DNA of 52,301 bases from JAUSPI01 sp964454305 (GCA_964454305.1 CAYVXX010000007.1:1-52301), one strand, 5' to 3'. Positions 15,016 to 23,756 are shown, counted from the stretch's first letter. Notes: generated from the letters alone by a model not told the origin. Translations and numbers: made by a program.

Positions 15016-15022
15016 GCTTATA

Positions 15023-15895
15023 TTATGAACGATTAATTTTTTTTATTGTTGATGCTATTTTCCGTTTTAGATGTCCTAACAGGCGAAATCTTGCAAAGCA
15101 AAAATCTCTTTCCCGGCAACAGGCAGCTGCATAGCGGCTGTTTTCAGGATACGAAAGGGGACTCGGTATCCCTCCGACTCCATTTAAGGCAGAATCTATG
15201 ATCTGCGCTTTCATATCATATTTTCCTTTTCTACCAAGCTTAGGATAGTAGCCGTTGGGGGTTTCCCGGTAAAGCAAATAAGATTCCTCCATAAGCCAGA
15301 TTTCACCAAGAGAACCGACACGGAGCCATAATTCATAATCCTCAGCCAGTGGAGGACAGAGGGTTTCACTGAACAATCCTGCCTGTTCCAAAGCAGTTCG
15401 GTGCACAATAGCAGAGGAAAGAATAATCCAATTTGCCCGGAGAAACGTTTCATATGATATTTCCCCGAAGGGAGCCTTGCCAAAATATACAGGCGATGAG
15501 GACTTCTTATCTTCTGTTCCGTCCCAGCGAAAACCGTTGCAACCCAGAAGTACACAATCCGGCCGTTGTTCCAGAAATGCAACTTGCCGTTCAAGTTTTT
15601 CAGGTAACCAGATGTCATCGTCGTCCAGAAAAGCGACATATTTTGCGCTTCCATACGTTATGGCGCGATTTCGAGGAGTTGCCGGGAAGCCCGCATGTTT
15701 TCCAGGCAAATATTTAAAGCGATCATCTTTCAAGAAAGGCTTGATGGCATCCAATGTTTCTTTAGTCTCACCATCTTCCGCTATCCAGCATTGCCAGTTT
15801 GAAAAAGTCTGATCCTGCACGCTTTTAAGCGTTTCCGGCAAAAGATCACCGCGATTATATGTTGGAACAATTATGTCAATAGTTATATGGTTCAT
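15023..15895 (-). CDS. Glycosyltransferase family 2
   Basis: A 290-residue GT-A glycosyltransferase. It starts IDIIVPTYNRGDLLPETLKSV and has the uridine/nucleotide loop WIAEDGETKETLDAI. The metal-binding motif is AFLDDDDIWLPEKLERQV near residues 88-105. A typical acceptor-domain sequence LAEDYELWLRV follows, with ED as the likely catalytic pair. It overlaps the ligase-like gene by four bases (ATGA at 15892-15895), so the two are translated in coupling. Its product probably adds one sugar to the O-chain or outer core on the cytoplasmic face. Donor sugar unknown. Confidence 0.88.
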   Translation of the reverse strand: MNHITIDIIVPTYNRGDLLPETLKSVQDQTFSNWQCWIAEDGETKETLDAIKPFLKDDRFKYLPGKHAGFPATPRNRAITYGSAKYVAFLDDDDIWLPEKLERQVAFLEQRPDCVLLGCNGFRWDGTEDKKSSSPVYFGKAPFGEISYETFLRANWIILSSAIVHRTALEQAGLFSETLCPPLAEDYELWLRVGSLGEIWLMEESYLLYRETPNGYYPKLGRKGKYDMKAQIIDSALNGVGGIPSPLSYPENSRYAAACCRERDFCFARFRLLGHLKRKIASTIKKINRS

Positions 15896-17178
15896 TTTTG
15901 TATGTATTTACTATTTATGATGCCATCCGTTTCTGTATTAAGCTGCCATAATATGGTCATAATTGCAAATATTGTATAGAGAACAATTGCCTGCGGACCG
16001 AACATACCATCCGCAAACAATTCCTGTATGAAAACACTAATGAAGGCAGCCATTATACAGATTCCCCAGTCTTTGATGAAATCATCTTTACCGTATCGTA
16101 TTACCTTCCAGCCAAGACGAACAAAGATAAAATAAATAAAAAGAAACAATATAAGTCCTACAACGCCTGTCCTGACAGCTATGTCAGCAAAAGAATTATG
16201 AGGTGATTTAATAATCGTTCTTTGCTGATATTTAGGGGGTATTTTCGCGTTATATTTTGCCAGATCAATAAAATCGCTATATCCATATGTTTCCATTCCA
16301 AATCCTATCCCGGTTATGGGATAATCTTTGATAATTTCTAAAGTTGTAAGATTTATACCTATTCTTATGTCCTTGAAATTAGAATGTAAAGAAAAACGTG
16401 CTTTTAGTACTGGAACAGTTCTTACAGCTATCAAGCAGAAGATTATAAGGAAGACAACTAATAATCTGTTTTTTTTAATAAAAAATACAATAAGTGCAAT
16501 AAATGCCGCCAGCAATGAACCTCTTGACATTGTTAGATATGTTGCCATAGATGTTCCCAGAAGACAGACAACAATTATGGCTCTGAGATACCAGTTAGTC
16601 TCCAGTCTTAATTGGCACAGTGATAAAAGCATGGCAAATATAGTCACAAATCCAATAAGATCAATATTCATCATATGGGAGAATCCCAACCTTGTCGATA
16701 TAGAATTTTTTAATATGACGTAAAAGTAAACCAGTCCTCCGATGGAAAAAATCGCGGCCGATATGATTATTATCCATGATAAAACTATGAGTCGTTTTCG
16801 GGAACTAAAAAAATTGATCAGGATGTAGTAAATGGCCAGATATTTCAGTAGATGGGCATAAAAATCGTGAATGCTATTTTCCTTATCAAGTGCAAAAAAA
16901 AGGCCAATAAATGCCCATGCGACAAAAAGCGTAAAAGGAAGAGTAAGCGATGACCTGAAGGAAAAGTCAATCTTTTTAAGACAGATTAAAATCAGGACAA
17001 TAAAGATAGACACATAAAAACAGATTTCCTTGATGGCCGTTGTATGTGGAAGAGGAACAAAAAATAAAAAAACCCCCATTAATAGAGGAACGCTATAGTT
17101 CAGGATATAGTATATTTTTTCTTTGGTGTTTTGTCCATTCGACTGCGGTGTTGTATCAGTAGGTGTATTAATATCCAT
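15892..17178 (-). CDS. O-antigen ligase/polymerase-like membrane protein (Wzy_C type)
   Basis: A 428-residue integral membrane protein with roughly ten to twelve hydrophobic helices. The Wzy_C/WaaL signatures are visible: YLTMSRGSLLAAFIALIVFF near residues 210-230, and SPHNSFADIAVRTGVVGLILF near 325-345, whose histidine belongs to the conserved periplasmic HNxF/HNSF region. Members either ligate O-antigen to lipid A-core (WaaL) or polymerise O-units (Wzy), and sequence cannot separate them. The N-terminus is soluble and Thr/Asn-rich. No Wzx flippase is found in the window, so the O-unit exporter must be encoded elsewhere. Confidence 0.8.
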   Translation of the reverse strand: MDINTPTDTTPQSNGQNTKEKIYYILNYSVPLLMGVFLFFVPLPHTTAIKEICFYVSIFIVLILICLKKIDFSFRSSLTLPFTLFVAWAFIGLFFALDKENSIHDFYAHLLKYLAIYYILINFFSSRKRLIVLSWIIIISAAIFSIGGLVYFYVILKNSISTRLGFSHMMNIDLIGFVTIFAMLLSLCQLRLETNWYLRAIIVVCLLGTSMATYLTMSRGSLLAAFIALIVFFIKKNRLLVVFLIIFCLIAVRTVPVLKARFSLHSNFKDIRIGINLTTLEIIKDYPITGIGFGMETYGYSDFIDLAKYNAKIPPKYQQRTIIKSPHNSFADIAVRTGVVGLILFLFIYFIFVRLGWKVIRYGKDDFIKDWGICIMAAFISVFIQELFADGMFGPQAIVLYTIFAIMTILWQLNTETDGIINSKYIQK

Positions 17179-17205
17179 AACTAATGGTAAATAATCCCCC
17201 TGTAT

Positions 17206-17224
17206 CCCCCTTTAAAAAAGGGGG
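17206..17224. repeat. CCCCCTTT/AAAGGGGG palindrome
   Basis: CCCCCTTT at 17206-17213 pairs with AAAGGGGG at 17217-17224. It lies between the galE stop and the ligase-like gene start. A near-copy with six C/G pairs lies at 24833-24853 inside the lpxL-like gene, so it belongs to a dispersed family and does not simply mark a terminator. Confidence 0.6.
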
Positions 17225-17251
17225 ACTTGAAGGTTTCTTTTTAAAAAGATT

Positions 17252-18229
17252 TTATTCATACCCATTCGGATGCTTCCGATGCCATTCCCACGCGGAGGCT
17301 ATGATTTCTTCCAGTTTAGCAAATTTTGGTTGCCAACCAAGTTCCTGACGAGCCAGATTTGAAGAAGCGATAAGAACCGCCGGATCACCGGATCGCCGGG
17401 GGGCAAATTCGAAAGGAACACTTTTGCCGGTTACGGATTCCACCGTTTTGACTACCTCCAGGTTCGAAAACCCCTGTCCATTTCCCAGGTTATATTTGCC
17501 GTTGGGATGTATCTCCAGGTTTTGCATAGCCTGAATGTGAGCTTGGGCAAGATCCGACACATGTATGTAGTCCCTGATGCAGGTACCGTCTTTTGTCGGG
17601 TAATCGTTGCCGAATATCTGGAGATTTTCACGCTGTCCAAGTAATACCTGCATAATTACCGGAATGAGGAGAGTCACGTTTCGTTTCGCATCACCAAATC
17701 TTTTACTTGCCCCGGCGGCATTGAAGTATCGCAAGGCGTTAAATTTGAGGCCGTAGGCCCTGTGGTACCAATCGAGAATCCTCTCAAACATCAGTTTAGA
17801 CTCCCCGTAAGGATTAACCGGAAGCTGGGGATGCTTCTCGTCAACCGGGATGTACTGAGGTTCGCCGTAGATAGCAGCAGTTGAGGAAAAAATCATGCGA
17901 CGGCAATTGAACTCCCGCATTACGTCCAGAAGGGTAATTCCATTAACCACATTGTTGTTGAAAAACCGACTTGGGTAAACCATCGAAGACCCTACTCTCG
18001 TATCTGCTGCAAAATGGATAACTGCATCAATTACGTGCTTCTCAAAAATCGTCTTCAATAAAGACCGATCACCAAAATCACCTTCATAGAAGATCGCTTC
18101 AGGAAGTAACGCTTCCCGGTGTCCTTCCTGTAAATTATCCACCACTACCACCTCAAACCCCTGAAGCAAAAGCTCCTCAACACAAACGGAGCCGATATGT
18201 CCGGCCCCTCCTGTAACCAGCAAGTTCAT
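17252..18229 (-). CDS. galE: UDP-glucose 4-epimerase
   Basis: The ATG at 18229 follows GGAGGATGGC, a strong ribosome-binding site, so the five extra upstream codons are not used. The 325-residue protein has LVTGGAGHIGS at 3-13, FSSTAAIYGEP with the catalytic Ser/Thr, NPYGESK giving YxxxK, and the GalE-specific LRYFNAAGA and DGTCIRDYIHVSDLAQAH. It interconverts UDP-glucose and UDP-galactose (or the N-acetyl forms) in the cytoplasm and feeds galactosyl donors to the LPS genes around it. It is divergent from the waaE-like gene and first in the minus-strand run towards 11.4 kb. Confidence 0.93.
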   Translation of the reverse strand: MNLLVTGGAGHIGSVCVEELLLQGFEVVVVDNLQEGHREALLPEAIFYEGDFGDRSLLKTIFEKHVIDAVIHFAADTRVGSSMVYPSRFFNNNVVNGITLLDVMREFNCRRMIFSSTAAIYGEPQYIPVDEKHPQLPVNPYGESKLMFERILDWYHRAYGLKFNALRYFNAAGASKRFGDAKRNVTLLIPVIMQVLLGQRENLQIFGNDYPTKDGTCIRDYIHVSDLAQAHIQAMQNLEIHPNGKYNLGNGQGFSNLEVVKTVESVTGKSVPFEFAPRRSGDPAVLIASSNLARQELGWQPKFAKLEEIIASAWEWHRKHPNGYE

Positions 18230-18247
18230 GCCATCCTCCGTCATCCA

Positions 18248-18306
18248 AATATGATAGTACCTGTTTAATTGAAAAGTTTATGAGAACGTGAAACCACTAT
18301 CATATT
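18248..18306. promoter_or_regulatory. 11-bp inverted repeat in galE/waaE divergent region (operator candidate)
   Basis: AATATGATAGT at 18248-18258 and ACTATCATATT at 18296-18306 are exact reverse complements 37 bases apart. They lie in the 153-base space between divergent galE and the waaE-like gene, where both promoters must be. The spacing suits a looped repressor site or a large hairpin. Function is a guess from position. Confidence 0.35.
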
Positions 18307-18330
18307 GACGAAGAAAAATCATTATTTTAA

Positions 18331-18359
18331 TTGACTTACAACTGTGATATGTAGCTAAT
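18331..18359 (+). promoter_or_regulatory. Candidate sigma-70 promoter for the waaE-like gene
   Basis: TTGACT (18331-18336) is followed after 17 bases by GCTAAT (18354-18359), about 24 bases before the ATG at 18383. The -35 box is close to consensus and the -10 box keeps TAAT. The ribosome-binding site GAGGGAT lies between. It is a computed-by-eye candidate only. Confidence 0.4.
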
Positions 18360-18382
18360 TCAATGTATGTCCGAGGGATAAA

Positions 18383-19165
18383 ATGAAAAGAAATTTGCCC
18401 CTTTCAATAGCGATCATCACACAGAATGAAGAGGAGAACCTCCCGGCTTGTCTTGAAAGTGCTACATTTGCCGATCAGATTGTTGTTGTAGATTCCGGCA
18501 GTACGGATAATACGGTAAAGATTGCCTCCGATTTCGGATGTCATGTGTCTGTCGAGAAGTGGCGGGGATTCGGGCCTCAAAAGCAATTAGCCATAGATAA
18601 GTGCAGAAACCGCTGGGTATTTGTCCTGGATGCGGATGAACGGATCCCTTATGAAACGGCACTGGCCATTGAAGATATTCTGTTGAATCGGTCAGACACC
18701 CCTGCCGGTTACAGTTTCCCTCGAAAAAATTGGTTCCAGGGGCGCTGGATTAAGCACTTAGGATGGTGGCCGGACAGGGTTGTAAGGCTTTTCAAAAAAG
18801 ACCTCGGTCGGATGACCGGGGCTTTGGTTCATGAATCGATAAAGGTAAATGGTCCCGTGGGAGCCTTGGATGTCCCCATAGAACATTTCACGGAAAGCCG
18901 TCTTGATCGCATACTGATCAAAATTGACCATTACTCTACGCTTGGTGCCAGGGAAGCTTTTGATGAAGGCAAAAAAACATCAATCTGCTCTGCTGCCGTT
19001 CGGGCAGTTCTCACTTTTTTCCAAGACTATTTTTTAAAGCTGGGGATTCTTGATGGTGCGCAGGGTTTTGTCCTGTCTGTTACCGATTCTGTTAATAAGT
19101 TTTTCAAGTATGCCAAGTTAAATGAACTGAACAGGCAGGCAAAGTCCGGGGATGGGGACAATTAA
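18383..19165 (+). CDS. waaE: LPS core glycosyltransferase, WaaE/KdtX type
   Basis: A 260-residue family-2 enzyme with the compact WaaE/KdtX layout. It starts LSIAIITQNEEENLPACLES and has VVVDSGSTDNTVKIA near 34-48 and the metal-binding VLDADER at 81-87. The downstream sequence WFQGRWIKHLGWWPDRVVRLF near 112-132 is characteristic of this group. In enterobacteria WaaE adds a beta-1,4-glucose to the inner-core heptose, but related proteins use other sugars, so the symbol marks the family only. The C-terminal segment is amphipathic. It stands with a second family-2 gene on the plus strand, opposite to the heptosyltransferase genes. Confidence 0.8.
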   Translation: MKRNLPLSIAIITQNEEENLPACLESATFADQIVVVDSGSTDNTVKIASDFGCHVSVEKWRGFGPQKQLAIDKCRNRWVFVLDADERIPYETALAIEDILLNRSDTPAGYSFPRKNWFQGRWIKHLGWWPDRVVRLFKKDLGRMTGALVHESIKVNGPVGALDVPIEHFTESRLDRILIKIDHYSTLGAREAFDEGKKTSICSAAVRAVLTFFQDYFLKLGILDGAQGFVLSVTDSVNKFFKYAKLNELNRQAKSGDGDN

Positions 19166-19196
19166 ATTCTTGATTGTGAGATTTGTATTTTTGTGT

Positions 19197-19269
19197 TGTC
19201 ATCCCAGACTTGATCGGGGGTTTAAGTATTTAAACTCACTGATAGATTCCCGCTTCCGCGGGAATGACA
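19197..19269. repeat. Dispersed inverted-repeat element (TGTCATCCC...GGGAATGACA)
   Basis: The element begins TGTCATCCC and ends GGGAATGACA, near-reverse complements, and holds the inner hairpin TTCCCGC/GCGGGAA at 19247-19264. It fills the gap between two plus-strand genes. Its right end supplies an ATG at 19264 that is in frame with the following gene but is unlikely to be its start. Confidence 0.6.
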
Positions 19270-19320
19270 AAGGGATGCGGAAATGACATTATTCTTGTAT
19301 TCGGCTTGTCCGGGTTAGGT

Positions 19321-20241
19321 TTGAAAGTGGACATTTCAATCATCATTGTCAACTGGAACACGAAAGAACTCTTACGAAATTGCCTTAAATCTGTTTATCA
19401 AACGGTGCAGGATATTATTTTTGAAGTCATTGTGGTAGATAATGCCTCTCATGACGGAAGTGTAGATATGATGCGGGGAGAATTCCCCCGGGTAACGATC
19501 GTAGAAAATACGGTTAACCGCGGGTTCGGGGCAGCCAATAATCAGGGATTCGGCATCATGAAGGGGAGGTATGTCCTGCTTCTGAATACGGATACGGTTT
19601 TGACTGAAACTGCCGTTCATGGATTGTTTTCATTCATGGAGGCACATCCGGATGCCGCCATGGCCTGCGGGCAACTATTAAACGAGGATGGAAGCAAACA
19701 GAATTCAGTCGCAAATTTTCCTACCCTGTTGACACTTCTTATGAATACCTCTTTGCTTGAATACCTGTTTCCGGGCCGATATCCGAGCAAGAGATATGTT
19801 CACAAGAAACCGATTGAGGTTGATTCGGGGATCGGGGCCTGTCTTCTGGTTCGTAAAAAGGCCATCGACGAAGTTGGGATGTTTGATGAGCGGTATTTCT
19901 TCTTTTTCGAAGAGACAGACTGGGCTCTCCAGATGCGCTCCGCCGGTTGGAAGGTATACCATGTTCCATCGGCCTTTATTTATCATTTGCAGGGACAGAG
20001 TATCGGAAGGGATATTTATTCCAGAATTGAATTCTACCGTTCCAGATACCAGTTTTTCCGGAAATGGAAAAGTCGTCCCTATAATGTTCTGGTCTTTTCT
20101 GCCGTCGTTCTTCGGTTGGTCATCAACTGGTTGTCAGCATCTGTCGTTTGTATGTCGACAGTGTGGATGGATAAAAGGGCAAGGAAGAGATGGCTTGTCT
20201 ACTGTCAACTGATACTCTGGCACTTGAAGGGCCGTCCTTAA
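19321..20241 (+). CDS. Glycosyltransferase family 2 (rhamnosyltransferase-like)
   Basis: The frame is open from an ATG at 19264, but that codon sits inside a dispersed repeat and the peptide before residue 20 is unlike the family. The TTG at 19321 (or GTG at 19327) directly precedes VDISIIIVNWNTKELLRNCL, the normal beginning. The product of about 306 residues has VVDNASHDGSVDMM, NNQGFGIMKGRYVLLLNTDTVL with the DxD-type motif, and FDERYFFFFEETDWALQMRSAGW with the catalytic acidic pair. A hydrophobic C-terminal helix may attach it to the membrane. The group adds sugars such as rhamnose to polysaccharides. Start choice is inference. Confidence 0.85.
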   Translation: MKVDISIIIVNWNTKELLRNCLKSVYQTVQDIIFEVIVVDNASHDGSVDMMRGEFPRVTIVENTVNRGFGAANNQGFGIMKGRYVLLLNTDTVLTETAVHGLFSFMEAHPDAAMACGQLLNEDGSKQNSVANFPTLLTLLMNTSLLEYLFPGRYPSKRYVHKKPIEVDSGIGACLLVRKKAIDEVGMFDERYFFFFEETDWALQMRSAGWKVYHVPSAFIYHLQGQSIGRDIYSRIEFYRSRYQFFRKWKSRPYNVLVFSAVVLRLVINWLSASVVCMSTVWMDKRARKRWLVYCQLILWHLKGRP

Positions 20242-20277
20242 TCGTGCCGAAGGAACTACACCGGCACAGTTATAGCT

Positions 20278-20448
20278 TTATTCCAACTTTTTTGCCTCGT
20301 CTATCAACATTACTGGAATGTCATCTCTGATTTCATACATCAATTTACAATTATCGCAGATCAGTCCGTTTTCTGCCTTACTCAGGTAAACGTCCCCTTT
20401 GCACTTGGGGCATGCCAAAATGTCCAGAAGTTCTTTACTTATGGTCAT
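20278..20448 (-). CDS. Trm112-like small zinc-ribbon protein
   Basis: A 56-residue protein with AGGAG six bases before its ATG. It reads MTISKELLDILACPKCKGD, then a second pair CDNC and the ending MYEIRDDIPVMLIDEA. This is the pattern of the Trm112/YcaR (UPF0434) family, a four-cysteine zinc fold: C13 and C16, then C31 and C34. Family members activate methyltransferases in archaea and eukaryotes; in bacteria they are often found beside lpxK or other lipid A genes, with unclear role. Here it closes the envelope run after the PagL-like gene. Identification is firm despite the short length. Confidence 0.85.
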   Translation of the reverse strand: MTISKELLDILACPKCKGDVYLSKAENGLICDNCKLMYEIRDDIPVMLIDEAKKLE

Positions 20449-20463
20449 CTTTACTCCTCTTTA

Positions 20464-21075
20464 TCAAAAAAATACCGAATACCCGATTGTTCCGGAATGG
20501 GTATCAATGCCGCTGTTGGGATGTGCCAGGCCGGCGTTTGACATATGCCTGAATCTATACCCAAGGTTGATTGCGGAGTTTTCCGTAATAAAATAATAGA
20601 AGCCGGCACCTATTGTGTCAGCGAATATAAAGCCGTTGGCCTGATCGTCCGTTACTACAGAAATATAATGGGGCCCGATACCCCCCATTATGTATGGGGA
20701 TAACCTTTCGGTAACCGGATACATGTACTTGAATCCCAGACCTATCCCGCATTCAAAGTCTGTTTCGGGGTTTACCACGGGGTTGATCTGCGGTTCGAGA
20801 TAGAATGAGACTCTGCCTTTGTGTTTTTCCAGTTCGGGAAAAAACTTTTTCAGGTCGATACCAAGATGCCAGATCAGCAGGATCGGTTCATAATGTTTAT
20901 TTTCCGCTATGTCTCCCGTTCCATAGCCGAGTATAACTCCCGATTCTGTAAAAAGCCGATCATGCGTGGAACTTGGGTCAGGAGAGGTCTCTTCTGCGTA
21001 CACTCCGGTACTTAGAACAATTACTGCAAGTATTGCAACAAGAACAGCTAACCTCATGAAATTCGAATTTTTCAC
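20464..21075 (-). CDS. Lipid A deacylase / PagL-like acyloxyacyl hydrolase
   Basis: The GTG at 21075 follows GGAGGTTAAA and gives a 203-residue precursor starting with a signal peptide (hydrophobic stretch, cut probably after GVYA). The rest alternates short aromatic strands like a small eight-stranded outer-membrane barrel and ends in SVFF, a terminal aromatic typical of Bam substrates. The motif RFRHMSNAG contains the His and Ser that are catalytic in Pseudomonas PagL. The third catalytic residue there is a glutamate 14 residues after the histidine; here that place is aspartate. PagL removes the 3-linked acyl chain of lipid A. Position next to waaC supports an LPS role. Confidence 0.75.
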   Translation of the reverse strand: MKNSNFMRLAVLVAILAVIVLSTGVYAEETSPDPSSTHDRLFTESGVILGYGTGDIAENKHYEPILLIWHLGIDLKKFFPELEKHKGRVSFYLEPQINPVVNPETDFECGIGLGFKYMYPVTERLSPYIMGGIGPHYISVVTDDQANGFIFADTIGAGFYYFITENSAINLGYRFRHMSNAGLAHPNSGIDTHSGTIGYSVFF

Positions 21076-21112
21076 TTTAACCTCCATTTTCTGATTTGCG
21101 ATTTCCGTTCTG

Positions 21113-22150
21113 CTATACCCGGTTAATGATTTCTTCCACCGCCTGGAAAACTTCCTCTACGGTAATTTCTTCCATGCATTTTCTTGAACTACATTTCTTT
21201 AAAAAACAGGGACTGCAAGACATCTCTTTACGGATCACCACATGTCCTCCACCATAAGGTCCGGTTCTTAAGGGATCGGTAGGTCCAAATAGTACTACTA
21301 CCGGTATCCCCATTGCTGTGGCGATGTGCATGGGACCGGAATCGGTTGTAATCACAACGGACGATAAACTATATAAATGTGCCAGGTCTCTCAGGGTCGT
21401 CTGACCCCCGAGGTTGACGGAAGGATTCGACATCAATGATTGAATATGCTCAATCATTCCATCGCTCCTGTTTCCCGTTAAAATTATCTTCGCCTTCAGG
21501 TCTTTTGTAATTCTGTCACACAATCTTGCAAACTTATCATCCTCCCACAGCTTTGTTTCCCAGAATGCTACCGGATTTACTGCCACAAATCGCTCTTTTC
21601 TGTCAATGTTATTTATCGTCAGAAGGTTTTTCACTCTATTTCTGTTCTCTTCCTGAACAGGAATCAGGAATTCTGCATTATCAACATCGGCGCCTAAGTA
21701 CCTAAGAAAATCAAGATAGCGGTCAACAGCATGTTTCCCCATATCTTCATAGATTTTATCATTGAGAAACAAACCGATTAGCTCCTGCATACTGTCGTAG
21801 CCAAGCTTTCTCTTCCCTCCGCTGAGAAGTACAATGAGTGAACTTTTGAAAAGTCCGTGAAAATCAATCACCAGGTCGTATGAACGCCCTTTCAGTGTCC
21901 TGATAAACGCTTTGATTTCTCTTATTGTTCTGATTGCCCGGCGAGGTCTTTTAAGATCAGCCATCCATCTCTTTCTGTGGGAAACGATGACCCTGTTTAG
22001 ATAGGGATGATCTTTTATGATATCTGACGAATCTTCCTCTACCACCCAGGTGATATTAGCTTCCGGATAAAGCTTTCTTAAAGCTGAAAGTGAGGGTAGG
22101 GTGTGTATAACGTCTCCGATGGCACTCAATTTTACAATGAGGATGTTCAC
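21113..22150 (-). CDS. waaC: ADP-heptose--LPS heptosyltransferase I-like
   Basis: The GTG at 22150 is chosen: GGAGG lies ten bases upstream, and it overlaps the gmhB stop as GTGA. The 345-residue GT9 protein starts NILIVKLSAIGDVIHTLPSL, the form usual for WaaC. It contains VIDFHGLFKSSL, then TTDSGPMHIATAMGIPVVVLFGPTDPLRTGPYG, the ADP-heptose binding region. Several cysteines near the end (SCSPCFLKKCSSRKC) are a common tail in this family. It would add the first heptose to Kdo on the inner leaflet. WaaF and GmhB are encoded upstream with four-base overlaps, so inner-core heptose supply and transfer are one unit. Confidence 0.87.
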   Translation of the reverse strand: MNILIVKLSAIGDVIHTLPSLSALRKLYPEANITWVVEEDSSDIIKDHPYLNRVIVSHRKRWMADLKRPRRAIRTIREIKAFIRTLKGRSYDLVIDFHGLFKSSLIVLLSGGKRKLGYDSMQELIGLFLNDKIYEDMGKHAVDRYLDFLRYLGADVDNAEFLIPVQEENRNRVKNLLTINNIDRKERFVAVNPVAFWETKLWEDDKFARLCDRITKDLKAKIILTGNRSDGMIEHIQSLMSNPSVNLGGQTTLRDLAHLYSLSSVVITTDSGPMHIATAMGIPVVVLFGPTDPLRTGPYGGGHVVIRKEMSCSPCFLKKCSSRKCMEEITVEEVFQAVEEIINRV

Positions 22151-22713
22151 TTTTTCCGATCCTCCATTATCCACTTTACAGCATCCAGTATATTCTCGGC
22201 GATATAATCAGGCTTTATATCGGAAGATATTTCTTTCTTTCCGTATCCGGTCTTTACCAGTATTCCCGTGACACTAATTTTGTTTGCCAACTCGATGTCT
22301 TTTGCCGTATCACCCACCATATAGGAGCGGGACAGATCAATGTCGAGTTCTTCGGAGGCTTTGATAACCATCCCTGTTTCGGGTTTTCTACAGTCACATG
22401 ATTTCAGATAGTTCCCCTTACCCTCGGTCGGGTGGTGTGGACAGTAATAAAAACGGTCTATGTGGGCTCCCTTTTTCTGAAGGGTTTCATTGATACGAGA
22501 ATGTACAGTCATTACAAAATCCTCGCTGAAGTAACCTCTGGCCACCCCGGATTGATTGGTAATAACTACCGCCTTCATCCCGCTTTCGTTAATCAGCCTG
22601 ATGGCTTCGAAGGAATTGGGGTATATGCTCAGTTTTTCCAGGTCACCCAGATATCCCACTTCTTCATTTATTGTTCCATCCCTGTCCAAGAAAACCGCAG
22701 CGTTCTTTTTCAT
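22147..22713 (-). CDS. gmhB: D-glycero-D-manno-heptose 1,7-bisphosphate 7-phosphatase
   Basis: A 188-residue HAD-family phosphatase. The nucleophile motif is FLDRDGTINEE at 8-18, the second motif VITNQSGVARG, and the GmhB zinc-binding region is YYCPHHPTEGKGNYLKSCDCRKP. The acidic motif VGDTAKDIELA comes last. It removes the C7 phosphate of heptose-1,7-bisphosphate in both the ADP- and GDP-heptose routes. It overlaps waaF by four bases (ATGA) and waaC by a few. Since hddA and hddC occur at the other end of the window and no other gmhB is present, this enzyme may serve both pathways. The anomer preference (alpha or beta) cannot be read by eye. Confidence 0.93.
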   Translation of the reverse strand: MKKNAAVFLDRDGTINEEVGYLGDLEKLSIYPNSFEAIRLINESGMKAVVITNQSGVARGYFSEDFVMTVHSRINETLQKKGAHIDRFYYCPHHPTEGKGNYLKSCDCRKPETGMVIKASEELDIDLSRSYMVGDTAKDIELANKISVTGILVKTGYGKKEISSDIKPDYIAENILDAVKWIMEDRKK

Positions 22714-23756
22714 TCCTTTAAAATACCCTTTGCGACATCATATACCTCGTCAACACCTATTAAGTCCATGCACCGAAAGTCAGTAGGACATATTTTCTTG
22801 AGACAGGGGCTGCACACAACATTTTTGCTGATGACAATGCTTTTCTCCCCCACAGGGGACGTTGTCTGTGGGTTAGTCGAACCGAAAATCGCTATCGTCG
22901 GGATGCCAAGTGCACCGGCTATATGCATCAATCCGGAATCGTTGGATATAAAAAGGTTGCATCCGGCAATCAGAGAAATGGCTTCTTTGAGGTTTGTTTC
23001 ACCAGCTAAATTGATCAGACTGTTCTTTGAGCTTTGTTGAACCTGATCTGCGCTGTGCCGATCGTCAGAACTTCCGAAAAGAATCACTTTAACAGAAAAA
23101 TCTTCCATGAGCCGATCTGCAACAACGGCAAACCTCTCCGGAAACCACCTTTTTGCCGGCCCATACGTGGCTCCCGGTCCTATACCAACGATGGTTTCTC
23201 CCTCACCGATGCCATGCCGATTGAGAATCTCTTTCGACACGGTGGAATACTCGTTTGTCAGTGTGAGATTGACTCCCCTCCCGGCCGATTCAAAACCGAG
23301 CGTTGTGAGCATTTCCAGATAGTAATCAATCTGGTGCACTAACCTGATCTCTTTTGTTCTCTGCACCGAATGTGTCAGGAGGAAACCCCTCCCATCAGAG
23401 TTATATCCCGCCCTTATGGGAATCCCGGCCAACCGGGCAAGAATTGCAGCCTCAATGGCATTTTGCAGAAGTATAGCCATATCGAAACTTTTACCCTTCA
23501 GTTCTCTTGCCAGTCTAAGCTTTCCGGCAATACCATCGTGTATGCCGGGACTCTGAAAGAGGATAACCTCGTCAATATCCGGACACACGTAAAGAAGTTC
23601 CGCAACCCAGGGCTTGACAAGGACAGAGATCTTTGAGTGTGGAAATGTTTTTCTGACTGCGGCAATCGCAGGAAGGCACATTACAACATCGCCGATCCAG
23701 TTGGTCCCGCGTATAAGTATATGTTCAATTTTGTCGGAGCGGATTTCTTTTAACAT
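22710..23756 (-). CDS. waaF: ADP-heptose--LPS heptosyltransferase II-like
   Basis: The ATG at 23756 gives a protein of about 348 residues; a reading starting 13 codons earlier begins inside a repeat-like stretch and is not preferred. It starts EHILIRGTNWIGDVVMCLPAI, the WaaF form of the GT9 signature, and carries GIGPGATYGPAKRWFPERF. ISNDSGLMHIAGALGIPTIAIFGSTNPQTTSP near the end is the donor-binding site. It adds the second heptose. No clear ribosome-binding site precedes the start. It is first in the waaF-gmhB-waaC unit, and a 70-base dispersed repeat lies just upstream. Confidence 0.9.
   Translation of the reverse strand: MLKEIRSDKIEHILIRGTNWIGDVVMCLPAIAAVRKTFPHSKISVLVKPWVAELLYVCPDIDEVILFQSPGIHDGIAGKLRLARELKGKSFDMAILLQNAIEAAILARLAGIPIRAGYNSDGRGFLLTHSVQRTKEIRLVHQIDYYLEMLTTLGFESAGRGVNLTLTNEYSTVSKEILNRHGIGEGETIVGIGPGATYGPAKRWFPERFAVVADRLMEDFSVKVILFGSSDDRHSADQVQQSSKNSLINLAGETNLKEAISLIAGCNLFISNDSGLMHIAGALGIPTIAIFGSTNPQTTSPVGEKSIVISKNVVCSPCLKKICPTDFRCMDLIGVDEVYDVAKGILKE

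Noticed and set aside
19264..19320. ATG at 19264 as start of the family-2 glycosyltransferase.
   Set aside because: It lies at the end of a dispersed repeat, and the 19 residues it adds are not family-like; TTG at 19321 or GTG at 19327 fits better.
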